A stretch of DNA of 64,000 nucleotides from Acidithiobacillus ferrianus (lineage in GTDB: Bacteria > Pseudomonadota > Gammaproteobacteria > Acidithiobacillales > Acidithiobacillaceae). Below the pieces are notes generated by a model. It saw only the letters and a program-made list of their open reading frames with translations, had not been told where the DNA came from and made no database searches. The stretch spans positions 62,001-126,000 of the forward strand of contig NZ_WNJL01000034.1 of NCBI RefSeq assembly GCF_010378095.1, given 5' to 3'. This document shows, piece after piece, positions 38,310 through 45,638 of this stretch; the first letter of the stretch is position 1; every line of letters begins with the position of its first letter. Position numbers and translations under genes: made by a program.

Positions 38310-39506
38310 GTGAGTATTAACGCCACAACAATACGCAGTAATCTATCGCTTTTGCCGGCTTTTGGACTGGGATTGGGGGTGGCGGTGAGCGTGGGGTTGG
38401 CGCGATTTGCCTATGCTCTCCTCCTTCCCGCCATGCGGGAGAGCCTGAACTGGAGCTATGTTGCTGCAGGTTCACTCAACACGGCAAACGCACTTGGTTA
38501 TATCGTCGGTGCGATATCTGCTTATTTTCTGCTCCGGAAAATCCGTCCAAGCCAGTTGTTCATTACAGGACTGCTGCTGACGATCGTGGCAGTACTAGCG
38601 ACCGGCCTGCGATCCGACTTGCTGTGGTTAACGTCTACTCGGCTTCTGGCAGGTATCGGTGCTGCTTGGGGTTTCGCCTGTGGCGGGGCGCTCGTGGCGG
38701 CGCGTTATCATGCCCATCAGACTCTTCGTAGGGTGGCGACGGGGCTTTTTTTTGCTGGAGCGGGCATTGGTATCGCTGTATCAGGACTGGTGGTCAATCC
38801 GATCATCGCCATGCTCGGTAACCCGGCTTGGCCGACCGCCTGGTTGGCATTGGGCGTCGTTGCTGCAATCGCATCCGTCTGGCCGATACTGGAAGCGAGC
38901 CGCATTGCTGGGGAGGCAAATGCCGTGTCTAGCGGCGCGCTAAATCTCCGTGGTTTAATGCCCAGTATGTTGGCCTATTTTCTGTTTGCTTGTGGCTATA
39001 TTGTTTATATGACATTCATCTTCGCCTGGATACAGGCTCAAGGCTTGTCCTGGGAGTTCGGCACAGCGGCCTGGTTCGTGCTTGGAAGTGGCGTCGCCGT
39101 GTCGCCTTTTATCTGGCGTCGGGCGCTTGATACGTGGAATCCAGCAGTAATACTAGCCGCCAGTTGCTTCGTGACACTTCTTGGCGCATTACTCCCCGCT
39201 TTCTTCGCATCAGCACCAAGCATTATCCTATCCACGGCGCTTTTCGGCTCGGGGATGTTTATCGCGCCATCGTCAGTCGCTGTCCTCGTTCATAGGGCAC
39301 TGGAATCTAATCAATGGGCTAAGGGCATCACTCTATTCACCGTCGTATTCTCTTTCGGGCAAGCAATCGGGCCCATTGGTGCTGGATGGATCGCGGACAG
39401 TGCAGGATTAAGCCGATCCCTGTATTTTGGGGCGGCTTTGCTCGCCGTGGCTTCCGGTCTGGCTCTTATTGGACTGCGTCGTGTTTCTGCGCGCATGCAA
39501 GACTGA
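38310..39506 (+). CDS. MFS transporter, YbfB/YjiJ family
   Basis: A 398-residue protein with twelve hydrophobic segments. The opening FGLGLGVAVSVGLARFAYALLLPAMRESLNWSY and the motif ANALGYIVGAISAYFL are the signature of the YbfB/YjiJ branch of the major facilitator superfamily. The substrate is unknown. It starts at GTG 38310 with CAGGAGT upstream. With the DUF1348 gene and the divergent TetR regulator it forms a likely inducible export module. Confidence 0.88.
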   Translation: MSINATTIRSNLSLLPAFGLGLGVAVSVGLARFAYALLLPAMRESLNWSYVAAGSLNTANALGYIVGAISAYFLLRKIRPSQLFITGLLLTIVAVLATGLRSDLLWLTSTRLLAGIGAAWGFACGGALVAARYHAHQTLRRVATGLFFAGAGIGIAVSGLVVNPIIAMLGNPAWPTAWLALGVVAAIASVWPILEASRIAGEANAVSSGALNLRGLMPSMLAYFLFACGYIVYMTFIFAWIQAQGLSWEFGTAAWFVLGSGVAVSPFIWRRALDTWNPAVILAASCFVTLLGALLPAFFASAPSIILSTALFGSGMFIAPSSVAVLVHRALESNQWAKGITLFTVVFSFGQAIGPIGAGWIADSAGLSRSLYFGAALLAVASGLALIGLRRVSARMQD

Positions 39507-40001
39507 TATATCCGTCAATTTTACAAGGTGCCAGATGGTTCGTTATCACCCCCTGTCAGTATTGCGCGGTAAATTTGTTCTCAGCCACCTCCGGGCGTTG
39601 CGGGCGCCGAGTTTTTCGTTATGTGCAGATAATCGAAGACGAGACGGGTGCGGAAGCAGGGAGGGCTCTCTGATTATCTAGAATGATGCGTATCTGTCAA
39701 ATGTTAGTCTATAAAGCTGGTATATCCGGCTTTTCGCCGCAAAAACGAAAGTTTAATTGACGCTCGATTGATGGACACTTTTGGGGCAATTTCCAGCTCT
39801 GATTCTGTCCAATAACCCGTCCATTCTCCTGTGTCCAGTAAACGTTACCCAAGCGCGCTGCGTACTGACCACCAATTTCTGGACGTCCGGTTACGCTGCA
39901 TCACCGACCATCTCGCAGCACCCATATTTCGCCGCCTAGTGCTCCGGAATTTTACAGTAGACACGGCCTACCAGAAGCAACCTTCGGATGTAGGGTGAAA
40001 C
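39507..40001. other. Gap of about 495 bp without a convincing gene
   Basis: Short open frames occur (for example one ending in QIIEDETGAEAGRAL at about 39673 on the plus strand), but none has a start with a ribosome site. The sequence may hold decayed gene pieces. The right end, 39994-40001, is the left target duplication of the mini-element that follows. Confidence 0.35.
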
Positions 40002-40295
40002 CATGCTTATACTATTAGTTGACAACGGCCAGCGGTGAGCGAGGTGGTCTTGTCACAGCCACGGCAGCGGAACACAGTCGATGAGCGCGTGCCGAAGCGG
40101 TAAGGTTTATCTTTCAACCCACAATGTGCGCATACAAAGCCTTCTGGCCAGCGCAGGGACTCTAGGTACGAGGCGCAGCCCGCTTCATCCGGAAAGACAC
40201 GCTGAAATTCTGGTAAGGTCGTCGGAAAACCACGTTCGTCCATACGACACGAATAAGCGATCTTCGGAGGCTTGTCAACTAATAGTATAAGCATG
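40002..40295. mobile_element. IS1595-derived mini-element (294 bp) with perfect terminal inverted repeats
   Basis: The ends are perfect 24-bp inverted repeats: CATGCTTATACTATTAGTTG at the left (to 40025) and its complement at the right (40272-40295). Outside them lies an exact 8-bp direct repeat, GGTGAAAC, at 39994-40001 and 40296-40303; 8 bp is the duplication size known for the IS1595 family. Inside is only the N-terminal zinc-ribbon part of a transposase. This is a non-autonomous, internally deleted element. The intact ends and duplication suggest a fairly recent insertion. If the duplication is counted as 9 bp, the repeat is 23 bp. Confidence 0.85.
40007..40243 (-). pseudogene. Truncated IS1595-family transposase (zinc-ribbon N-terminus)
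   Basis: 78 codons from ATG 40243. FPTTLPEFQRVFPDEAGCASYL and then RWPEGFVCAHCG, FRCRGC and SLTAG form the N-terminal zinc-ribbon domain of IS1595 transposases (normally about 300 residues). After SLTAG the frame runs into the left inverted repeat and stops (RCQLIV). The catalytic DDE/N domain is entirely missing, so it cannot transpose by itself. A short zinc-binding peptide could still be made. Confidence 0.82.
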
Positions 40296-40438
40296 GGTGA
40301 AACTGCCGGCTCCTCACGCAATAGCGTAACACTGAGGAACGACGGGGCTGACTGGCGACTGGTGCCCCCTACGATGCACAACAAAAAACCAATGGTCACT
40401 TGGGGTCAATTTGATGAGGGGCATCATCCTGCTCAATT

Positions 40439-41188
40439 TCAATCCTGATGCATCCGATCATAACGCTCACGAAGCACCCGTGTGACGCTCAGAAGTTCAT
40501 CAAAGTCTTCAAAAACAACGTCGCGTAATGCCGTCAAATCCTTTTCAATATCACCAATTAAAGGGTTGTCTTCTAGCTTAAGATCGGTAATCAAAGATCT
40601 TTGTCGCGACATCATATGATACGATAAATCGCCGTGGATATAGCACGATAGGCGACCATATAATTCGTGTATGGTAGGGATTTTGTCTTCTAGGGATCCA
40701 ATTAACGTCATTACATTGAACCCCTGGCCTATAAAATACCCGTATGGTGCTGGATCAGCGGACTGGTATCTCGCCAGCAATCGTTTCGTACCATCATTAA
40801 AATCCGCAATAGTGCACGCGCCGCGCTTATAGAGCCGCCAGAGACGCAGTCCCTTATGGATCCGTCCGGCAACTTCTACATAGGCTCTCGCGACTAAGGC
40901 ATAGGCGTACTCATTCCTGAAATCTTTTTCTACAAAGAGAGCGCCTTCTATCCGCACGATGGGTACAAGTCCAGTAAAGTAAGCACTTAACGCTAGAAAA
41001 ACAATGCTTTGTGAAAGCAAGTCAGAATCGGTATTCCACTCATTCGCATACTTTCTAACCTTGTTTAGTTCAAAGCCGATAACCGAGAGCCGTTGCTGTA
41101 TCTCAGATCCTCGTAAGCCTCGGTAGAAATGTTCCATTACTTCGTCAATGTCAGGCACTTCACGCGATCCTGTGTGTTCATCTGACAT
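40439..41188 (-). CDS. Helical protein with RX5H motif (HEPN-like candidate), third gene of a tight operon
   Basis: A 249-residue, mostly helical protein of no family I can name. Near the C-terminal third it has ELYGRLSCYIHGDLSYH, in which Arg179 and His185 form an RX5H pair. This resembles the Rx4-6H catalytic motif of HEPN ribonucleases and the LYxxLSxxxHG phrase of DUF5677-type proteins; this is inference from a short motif. It overlaps the upstream zinc-finger paralogue by 11 bases. No signal peptide or clear membrane helix. Confidence 0.7.
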   Translation of the reverse strand: MSDEHTGSREVPDIDEVMEHFYRGLRGSEIQQRLSVIGFELNKVRKYANEWNTDSDLLSQSIVFLALSAYFTGLVPIVRIEGALFVEKDFRNEYAYALVARAYVEVAGRIHKGLRLWRLYKRGACTIADFNDGTKRLLARYQSADPAPYGYFIGQGFNVMTLIGSLEDKIPTIHELYGRLSCYIHGDLSYHMMSRQRSLITDLKLEDNPLIGDIEKDLTALRDVVFEDFDELLSVTRVLRERYDRMHQD

Positions 41189-41957
41189 TACGTTGTACCG
41201 GTTTCTGAGAGTTTGCGCGCGCCATCCGGGCTACCTGTTGAATCGTCGCGTACTCCTCACTATCAAGGAGTCTCTTTTCGTATACTAGGACCACCCCCGC
41301 CTCGGTGAGCGTCTTCCATATAAAATCATGCGGGTATCTTAAGTCACGCTGGTCAACTTTTACCGCAACATTGAACCCACCAATATTTACATTAAAGAAG
41401 CGTAGAGGCCCCATTCTGGTTGGCAGAGGATTAAACAACATCCTCTTGGCCTGATCAGTTTCAGTGTATCGATTCATGAAAAAAGGAAACAAATTGTCAG
41501 AAAGCGTTATTTCACCCCTAATTATCTGCTTTGCAATCAGTTCAAATGGCCCGAGATCTACCTTATCAAAAAAGGGGCGTGATGAAATACTAGCCCGCCA
41601 TAACACGGATATTATGAACAACCTCAACAAGCGAAGATCAACCTTACCTATCAGATCAATATCATCTGGGACCACATCGCCGTTGAATGCGACAAGCCTC
41701 TCCCCAACCTGTCGCCGAAAAAAACGTATGCCATAATCATCATATCTCCCAACAATCTCCTCGCACCCTCGACAGAGCAGGCGTTCATACTCACCCGCCA
41801 TCTTGCCGACTTCTATTCGTTCAGGCGTGATCATATTGAGGCCGCAGGCTGGTTCCCCAGCCATGGCATCGCGGAAGAATGCCTTTGGGATGATATGGGA
41901 CTCGCACAGTGGACGCACTAGATCACAGAGCCTACACTTTTCTACTTGCTTTGCCAT
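41178..41957 (-). CDS. HNH/treble-clef-like zinc protein, paralogue B
   Basis: A 259-residue protein. The first 65 residues hold C8-x2-C11-x6-C18-x-SHIIP and, after GEYERLLC, a second pair C62-x2-C65. This layout is an HNH-endonuclease-like treble clef, where His21 could be catalytic; the classical DH pair is not obvious. The rest (LRLLRLFIISVLWRASISSRPFFDKVDLGPF) is helical and matches paralogue A. It begins on the last base of paralogue A (41957) and overlaps the next gene, so translation is coupled. Function unknown. Confidence 0.78.
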   Translation of the reverse strand: MAKQVEKCRLCDLVRPLCESHIIPKAFFRDAMAGEPACGLNMITPERIEVGKMAGEYERLLCRGCEEIVGRYDDYGIRFFRRQVGERLVAFNGDVVPDDIDLIGKVDLRLLRLFIISVLWRASISSRPFFDKVDLGPFELIAKQIIRGEITLSDNLFPFFMNRYTETDQAKRMLFNPLPTRMGPLRFFNVNIGGFNVAVKVDQRDLRYPHDFIWKTLTEAGVVLVYEKRLLDSEEYATIQQVARMARANSQKPVQRNVR

Positions 41958-42733
41958 TATGAACCTCGTTTCATTTTTTGGGCAGCATCTATATGTTCTG
42001 CGATACGTGCATATTCGGAGTCATCCTCAATACTAATAATCCTCGCGATAGTGGTATTTGTTGTAAACATAGCCTCAGATTGGCGCCGGATTGGTTTTTC
42101 TTTTAGCAAGATGGAGTTATCAGCCTGCATGGTCAATTTGTACGGGCCAACATAGATATCACAGGATAGATACCCATCATCACTAAAAAGCTCAGGGTTT
42201 TTTATCATTGCAAATGGATTGTTATAATTTGAGAATCTTAGCAGTGAAAATGCGAAGACATCTTGCGTCAGTAGAGGACGGTTAAATGTCATGTCTTCTA
42301 CATGCCGTCTGAGGGTGGGTTCAATATCAGGTAAATCCACAGAAGAAAAAAATGGCCGGCGTGATACGATAGCGCGCCATAATAGTGACATAAAGAAATA
42401 ATGAAGCCTTACTATGTCGACACCCATAAAGTACTCAAGCCGTGGGGTACTACTTGTTTTCTGACTGCAAAAACCTAGGCCCAGTTCACTTCTAATGAAT
42501 CTGACGCCGTACTGGTCGTATGGGGCAAGCCCCTGTTCACAACGCTGACACAACAGGCGCTCATATTCACCGTTGCCTCGTTTTCTCAGTTCATGGGGCT
42601 TACCTGATTTGATTAGGGTTAAGCCGTCACCTTCGGTGATCATGTGGCGGAATATTCCCGCGGGGATGATATGGGACTTACAGAGGACTGCTTCATTCCC
42701 ACACAACCTACATATCCCGATGTGAGCGCTCAT
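41957..42733 (-). CDS. HNH/treble-clef-like zinc protein, paralogue A
   Basis: A 258-residue protein with Cys8, Cys11, Cys18, Ser20-His21-Ile-Ile-Pro and Cys62, Cys65 at exactly the same positions as paralogue B. Shared phrases include SHIIP, GEYERLLC, YDQYGVRF versus YDDYGIRF, and LLWRAIVSRRPFFSSVDL versus VLWRASISSRPFFDKVDL. Overall the two are clearly diverged tandem duplicates kept side by side, so a heterodimer or functional split is likely. No ribosome site of note. I know the SHIIP-type proteins only as uncharacterised or loosely called HNH endonucleases. Confidence 0.78.
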   Translation of the reverse strand: MSAHIGICRLCGNEAVLCKSHIIPAGIFRHMITEGDGLTLIKSGKPHELRKRGNGEYERLLCQRCEQGLAPYDQYGVRFIRSELGLGFCSQKTSSTPRLEYFMGVDIVRLHYFFMSLLWRAIVSRRPFFSSVDLPDIEPTLRRHVEDMTFNRPLLTQDVFAFSLLRFSNYNNPFAMIKNPELFSDDGYLSCDIYVGPYKLTMQADNSILLKEKPIRRQSEAMFTTNTTIARIISIEDDSEYARIAEHIDAAQKMKRGS

Positions 42734-42748
42734 TCCTAGCCTCCCTCC

Positions 42749-42931
42749 TTAAGATGGATCTATGCGACAGCAAGCAAGTACGAGGTGCTCCCATGTGTTG
42801 CAGATGCCACCGAAAAATCTTAATGCTATGCTCATGGCCACCGCAAAGTCCATAATAGCTCGCAAAGAACGCGACTCCCCGTGCCAACATTCACCGGGGT
42901 ATGACCTGATAAGATCGTCAGCCAGCATCAT
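42749..42931 (-). CDS. Small ORF at the head of the zinc-paralogue operon
   Basis: 60 codons from tandem ATGs at 42931, ending 15 bp before paralogue A. The sequence (LADDLIRSYPGECWHGESRSL, then AVAMSIALRFFGGICNTWEHL) looks like real protein, and the open frame extends upstream without an ATG to about 43005 (RLKGIRLVEDSERHIM). It may be a small first gene, or the surviving tail of a longer gene lost by deletion. No ribosome site seen. Confidence 0.4.
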   Translation of the reverse strand: MMLADDLIRSYPGECWHGESRSLRAIMDFAVAMSIALRFFGGICNTWEHLVLACCRIDPS

Positions 42932-43411
42932 GATGTGTCGTTCAGAGTCTTCAACAAGCCGTATACCCTTGAGTCTGTCTCTGGCACAGGCGGCGACCCG
43001 GAGGCACTAAGGATTTCCTGATCATGCAGGTCGGCTCCGCAGTGTACTTCGACAATATGTATGTCCAGATATACCGGGTGGATCTGGAGAAGTCAGGTGA
43101 GGGTGAATATGCGCCTAACCTTTCAAGGTCAACATCACGGGAAGACAGAAGCTCAACACACCGGTGTTGGCTGGAACTCACGAAATCGAGGACAATAATG
43201 TAGTCGATCGCATGATGGCCCTGATAGGGAACAGCCAATGACCGCTACCGCTGCCCAGCCGCCGTTGAGCCCTGATGGTCGTCGGCAGCAGACTGATTGC
43301 AGAGACATTCAGCGCGAGTGGTACTAGCACGCCACGCTACCGTGCCAATGAAATATAATATGTTTGGGACAATAGACGCGACCTGAGGTACGTCCTGGCT
43401 GACTAAATGGT
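42932..43411. other. Gap with a degenerate repeat copy and no clear gene
   Basis: The region holds a 58-codon plus-strand frame (43024-43200) with no recognisable match. From 43237 to about 43320 there is a copy of a dispersed repeat (AATGACCGCTACCGCTGCC, then GCCGTTGAGCCCTGATGGTCG), whose second half closely matches the copy at 44591-44625. The gap therefore looks like accumulated debris between inserted modules. Confidence 0.45.
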
Positions 43412-44452
43412 TTAGGGTGTTTTGTGCTCTAGTAGTGCCATTTTGGTCTCCAATCGTCGTATTTCCTGGAAGGCGAGACGTAGTTTTTTATTGTTATCCT
43501 CCTTACTATCTTCTTCCTTCCCTATTTCTGGTGCAACAAAGTCAACAATGCCGCCTTTTTCAATGAATTCGACTATATTTTTCACTGCTTTATCAAGTAC
43601 TTTTATTTTCTCCCCTTCTTCGCTTTCTTTAAGTTGAAGTGTATTTGAAACTTCTGCTGTTATTTCTTCTATACCTGCTTTTTTCTCGTTTTCTGCTTCA
43701 GCATCTAAATCTTTTGCAAGTCTTGTATTTTTCATCTTCAATCCGCGTAGCTCTTCGGCTTTTGTTTTTATGTCTATCACTTTTTCTGCAACTTTTAGGG
43801 CGGCAAGTATAATTTGGCTTATTGTAACGGCAATATCGGAGACTACAGCCAGCTCTATTATTATTGAACCCTTAGTCGCACCCACTATTTTTATTTCTTC
43901 TGGTGCAGCATTATGGGCCATTGCTACACCCCTACCTATTTCAAACCAAAAAGTCCCCCATTTTCTAAAGTCTGCGACATTTGACATTAATGCGTTACCT
44001 GTAAAGCTAACTCGCATTAATATTTCATTTTCTGCCTCGTATTCCTCTTCAGAAACACAACCTACAAGACCCTCTTTTATTTTTTTAGATTTTGTAATTC
44101 CTTCCACAATTTGCTGATTAATTTCTTGTATTTTTCGAGCGGATGTGGCTACATCTATGACGTTCTTATATAAAACATCTTCAATTTTTTTGATTCCGTC
44201 TTCGCCAACGGTTTGCGCTATACCTAAACAAGAGAGAAACTCTAGTTGGTCTTTCGTTAGCTGTATTAATGGGACACTTATAAGTGTATTTATTAAATCT
44301 TGTTTTTGTGATTCGAACGGTGGCTTCTGATTATTAGGCTGAGAATGCTGCTGGAGGAGTGCTTGTAGTGCTTGATACTTTTGGGGAATACCTTTATTCT
44401 CTATCTCGTTAGTAATCCAATGGGTTAGATTAGACAGTTCTGACACATTCAT
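43412..44452 (-). CDS. AT-rich coiled-coil protein of unknown function
   Basis: A 346-residue protein, Lys/Glu/Ile-rich and much AT-richer than the core genes, so probably acquired. Residues 1-60 are polar and Gln-rich. Around residues 192-230, GATKGSIIIELAVVSDIAVTISQIILAALKVAEKVI is a strongly hydrophobic stretch that could be a membrane or amphipathic helix. Residues 228-262 and 310-346 are likely coiled coils. No enzymatic motif is recognised. It lies 26 bp downstream of the repeat at 44479, which may carry its promoter, on the same strand as the cyclase-like gene. Confidence 0.75.
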   Translation of the reverse strand: MNVSELSNLTHWITNEIENKGIPQKYQALQALLQQHSQPNNQKPPFESQKQDLINTLISVPLIQLTKDQLEFLSCLGIAQTVGEDGIKKIEDVLYKNVIDVATSARKIQEINQQIVEGITKSKKIKEGLVGCVSEEEYEAENEILMRVSFTGNALMSNVADFRKWGTFWFEIGRGVAMAHNAAPEEIKIVGATKGSIIIELAVVSDIAVTISQIILAALKVAEKVIDIKTKAEELRGLKMKNTRLAKDLDAEAENEKKAGIEEITAEVSNTLQLKESEEGEKIKVLDKAVKNIVEFIEKGGIVDFVAPEIGKEEDSKEDNNKKLRLAFQEIRRLETKMALLEHKTP

Positions 44453-44478
44453 TTTTTAATCCTTTTTATTCCCATAAT

Positions 44479-44600
44479 GTTAATTCGACTGCACTGATCG
44501 TGCGGCATAATATTCCCATGCCACCCTCGGTCACATACGACTGTTACTGGCAGATACTACTCGCCCCCAGACCGCACGGGAAGGTCTGCTTCCGCTGCTT
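44479..44600 (-). repeat. Repeat R1, diverged direct copy of R2
   Basis: R1 and R2 (45648-45780) share GTTAATTCGACTGCACTG at one end, GGTCA and TTACTGGC in the middle, and CCGCACGGGAAGGTC-GCT at the other, in the same order and orientation. R1 ends 26 bp from the start of the AT-rich coiled-coil gene. The shared end carries a small palindrome, CTGCACTG facing CAGTGCAG, perfect in R2 and degenerate here. It could be a duplicated promoter region or a recombination site. Confidence 0.7.
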
Positions 44601-44660
44601 AGCCGCCGTTGAGCCCTGACGGTCGGGAGCAGGCTGAAAACGGACGTTCGGTGACGGAGA
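44581..44660 (+). repeat. Dispersed degenerate intergenic repeat, copy C
   Basis: The phrase CCGCTGCTTAGCCGCCGTTG and GAGCCCTGACGGTCGGGAGC, then ACGGACGTTCGGTGA, matches the copy at 43237-43320 over tens of bases and more weakly that near 33260 (minus). Similar phrases are familiar to me from non-coding parts of accessory regions in other proteobacteria, but their origin is unknown to me. Confidence 0.5.
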
Positions 44661-44957
44661 GCAGTGATAATGTCCGACCCATAATAGCTACAAGATAGCT
44701 GCTACAACGCTGTGGCAGCACAATGAACGTATAGCCCCTATTCCCCTATAACCGGCAGCGGACAACAGTTCGGTCGAGTCGTCAGAGATTTTCTACAGCG
44801 TCAACGTAAACTAGCCGGGGCGCGAAGGGAACCCAAAGGCGCAGCTTTTGGGCGGTCGTGTTTGAGCAACATGTCATGCGCCATTGTATTCCGTGTGTTG
44901 CGTCTTTAGCCTGTCATAGATTTTGTTAAGTCGCTGCAGAGTATCTGCGGTAATAGG

Positions 44958-45638
44958 TTAGCGCGATGCGAGGCCAAGGCTAAACACACGTTTTTCCATA
45001 TCTGCTTGGTATTCCAGAAGCCAATGGTACTTCTCTTGAATCTTTGTGTCGCCTTCGTGCTCGAAGAGTCGACGCTCAACGATTCGCTGGTGTTCTTCGA
45101 AAAAAGCCCCGTGGGAAAGATCGAGATAGTTCAAAGAGTCTTTCCCATCGGGTGCGGTATATACCAACGACTCCCTGGCTAACTGCGTGGTTGGGATTAG
45201 CGTGAGAACACTCTCATCAACTAGCACTCGCGGGAAAATTGCTGCCTTTTCCAAATGTACGGCCCGTACCACTGCTGGACCGATAATGATATGATCATCT
45301 ATATAGAGTTCGCCAACCATTATACCACCACGAACCGGCAACTCGGAAAATAAAAGTATCTGCTGCAACGGCTTGGCGAGTTCCGATAAGAAATACTTGA
45401 CTTTATCTTGAATCGAGTACTTCCCTGTATTTTGTAGTGGAAATGCGGCAAAAACGTTGTCCGTAAAAGTCCTTACCACCGGAGTTCCATCCTTCCTCAT
45501 GTTATTGAGACGCCTTTCAAAATCGAGGACAAGGCCGCAGAATCCCTCCGATTCTTCGCGGTCGACGCATTGGAATAGCTTCTCTCCACCTAAGACATCT
45601 AGGTATGCACAAACGTGAGTGGTCAAATCAAGGTTCAT
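44958..45638 (-). CDS. Class III nucleotidyl cyclase-like domain protein (Pycsar-like candidate)
   Basis: A 226-residue single-domain protein. CAYLDVLGGEKLF near residue 10 and RTFTDNVFAAF near residue 55-65 place two Asp residues as in the metal site of class III cyclases. LPVRGGIMVGELYIDD then IIGPAVVRAVHLEKAAIFPRVLVDESV corresponds to the dimer-side half, with GPAVVRA in place of the usual GDAVNVA. Stand-alone proteins of this look occur in bacterial defence islands, and uridylate/cytidylate cyclases of Pycsar systems belong to the same superfamily. Activity is not proven: the fingerprints are partial. It starts 9 bp after repeat R2. Confidence 0.6.
   Translation of the reverse strand: MNLDLTTHVCAYLDVLGGEKLFQCVDREESEGFCGLVLDFERRLNNMRKDGTPVVRTFTDNVFAAFPLQNTGKYSIQDKVKYFLSELAKPLQQILLFSELPVRGGIMVGELYIDDHIIIGPAVVRAVHLEKAAIFPRVLVDESVLTLIPTTQLARESLVYTAPDGKDSLNYLDLSHGAFFEEHQRIVERRLFEHEGDTKIQEKYHWLLEYQADMEKRVFSLGLASR

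Larger units (their letters stand above)
44453..44957. other. Gap of about 505 bp with repeats, no gene seen
   Basis: It contains repeat R1 (44479-44600), overlapping a dispersed-repeat copy (44581-44660), and a possible hairpin, CCAAAGGCGCAGCTTTTGG, near 44830. No open frame with a start signal stands out. The gap separates two same-strand accessory genes. Confidence 0.45.

Noticed and set aside
40002..40295. The inverted repeats at 40.0 and 40.3 kb as a transcription terminator or CRISPR repeat
   Set aside because: The arms are 24 bp, 246 bp apart, flanked by an 8-bp target duplication and enclose a transposase fragment; only two copies exist, in inverted orientation.
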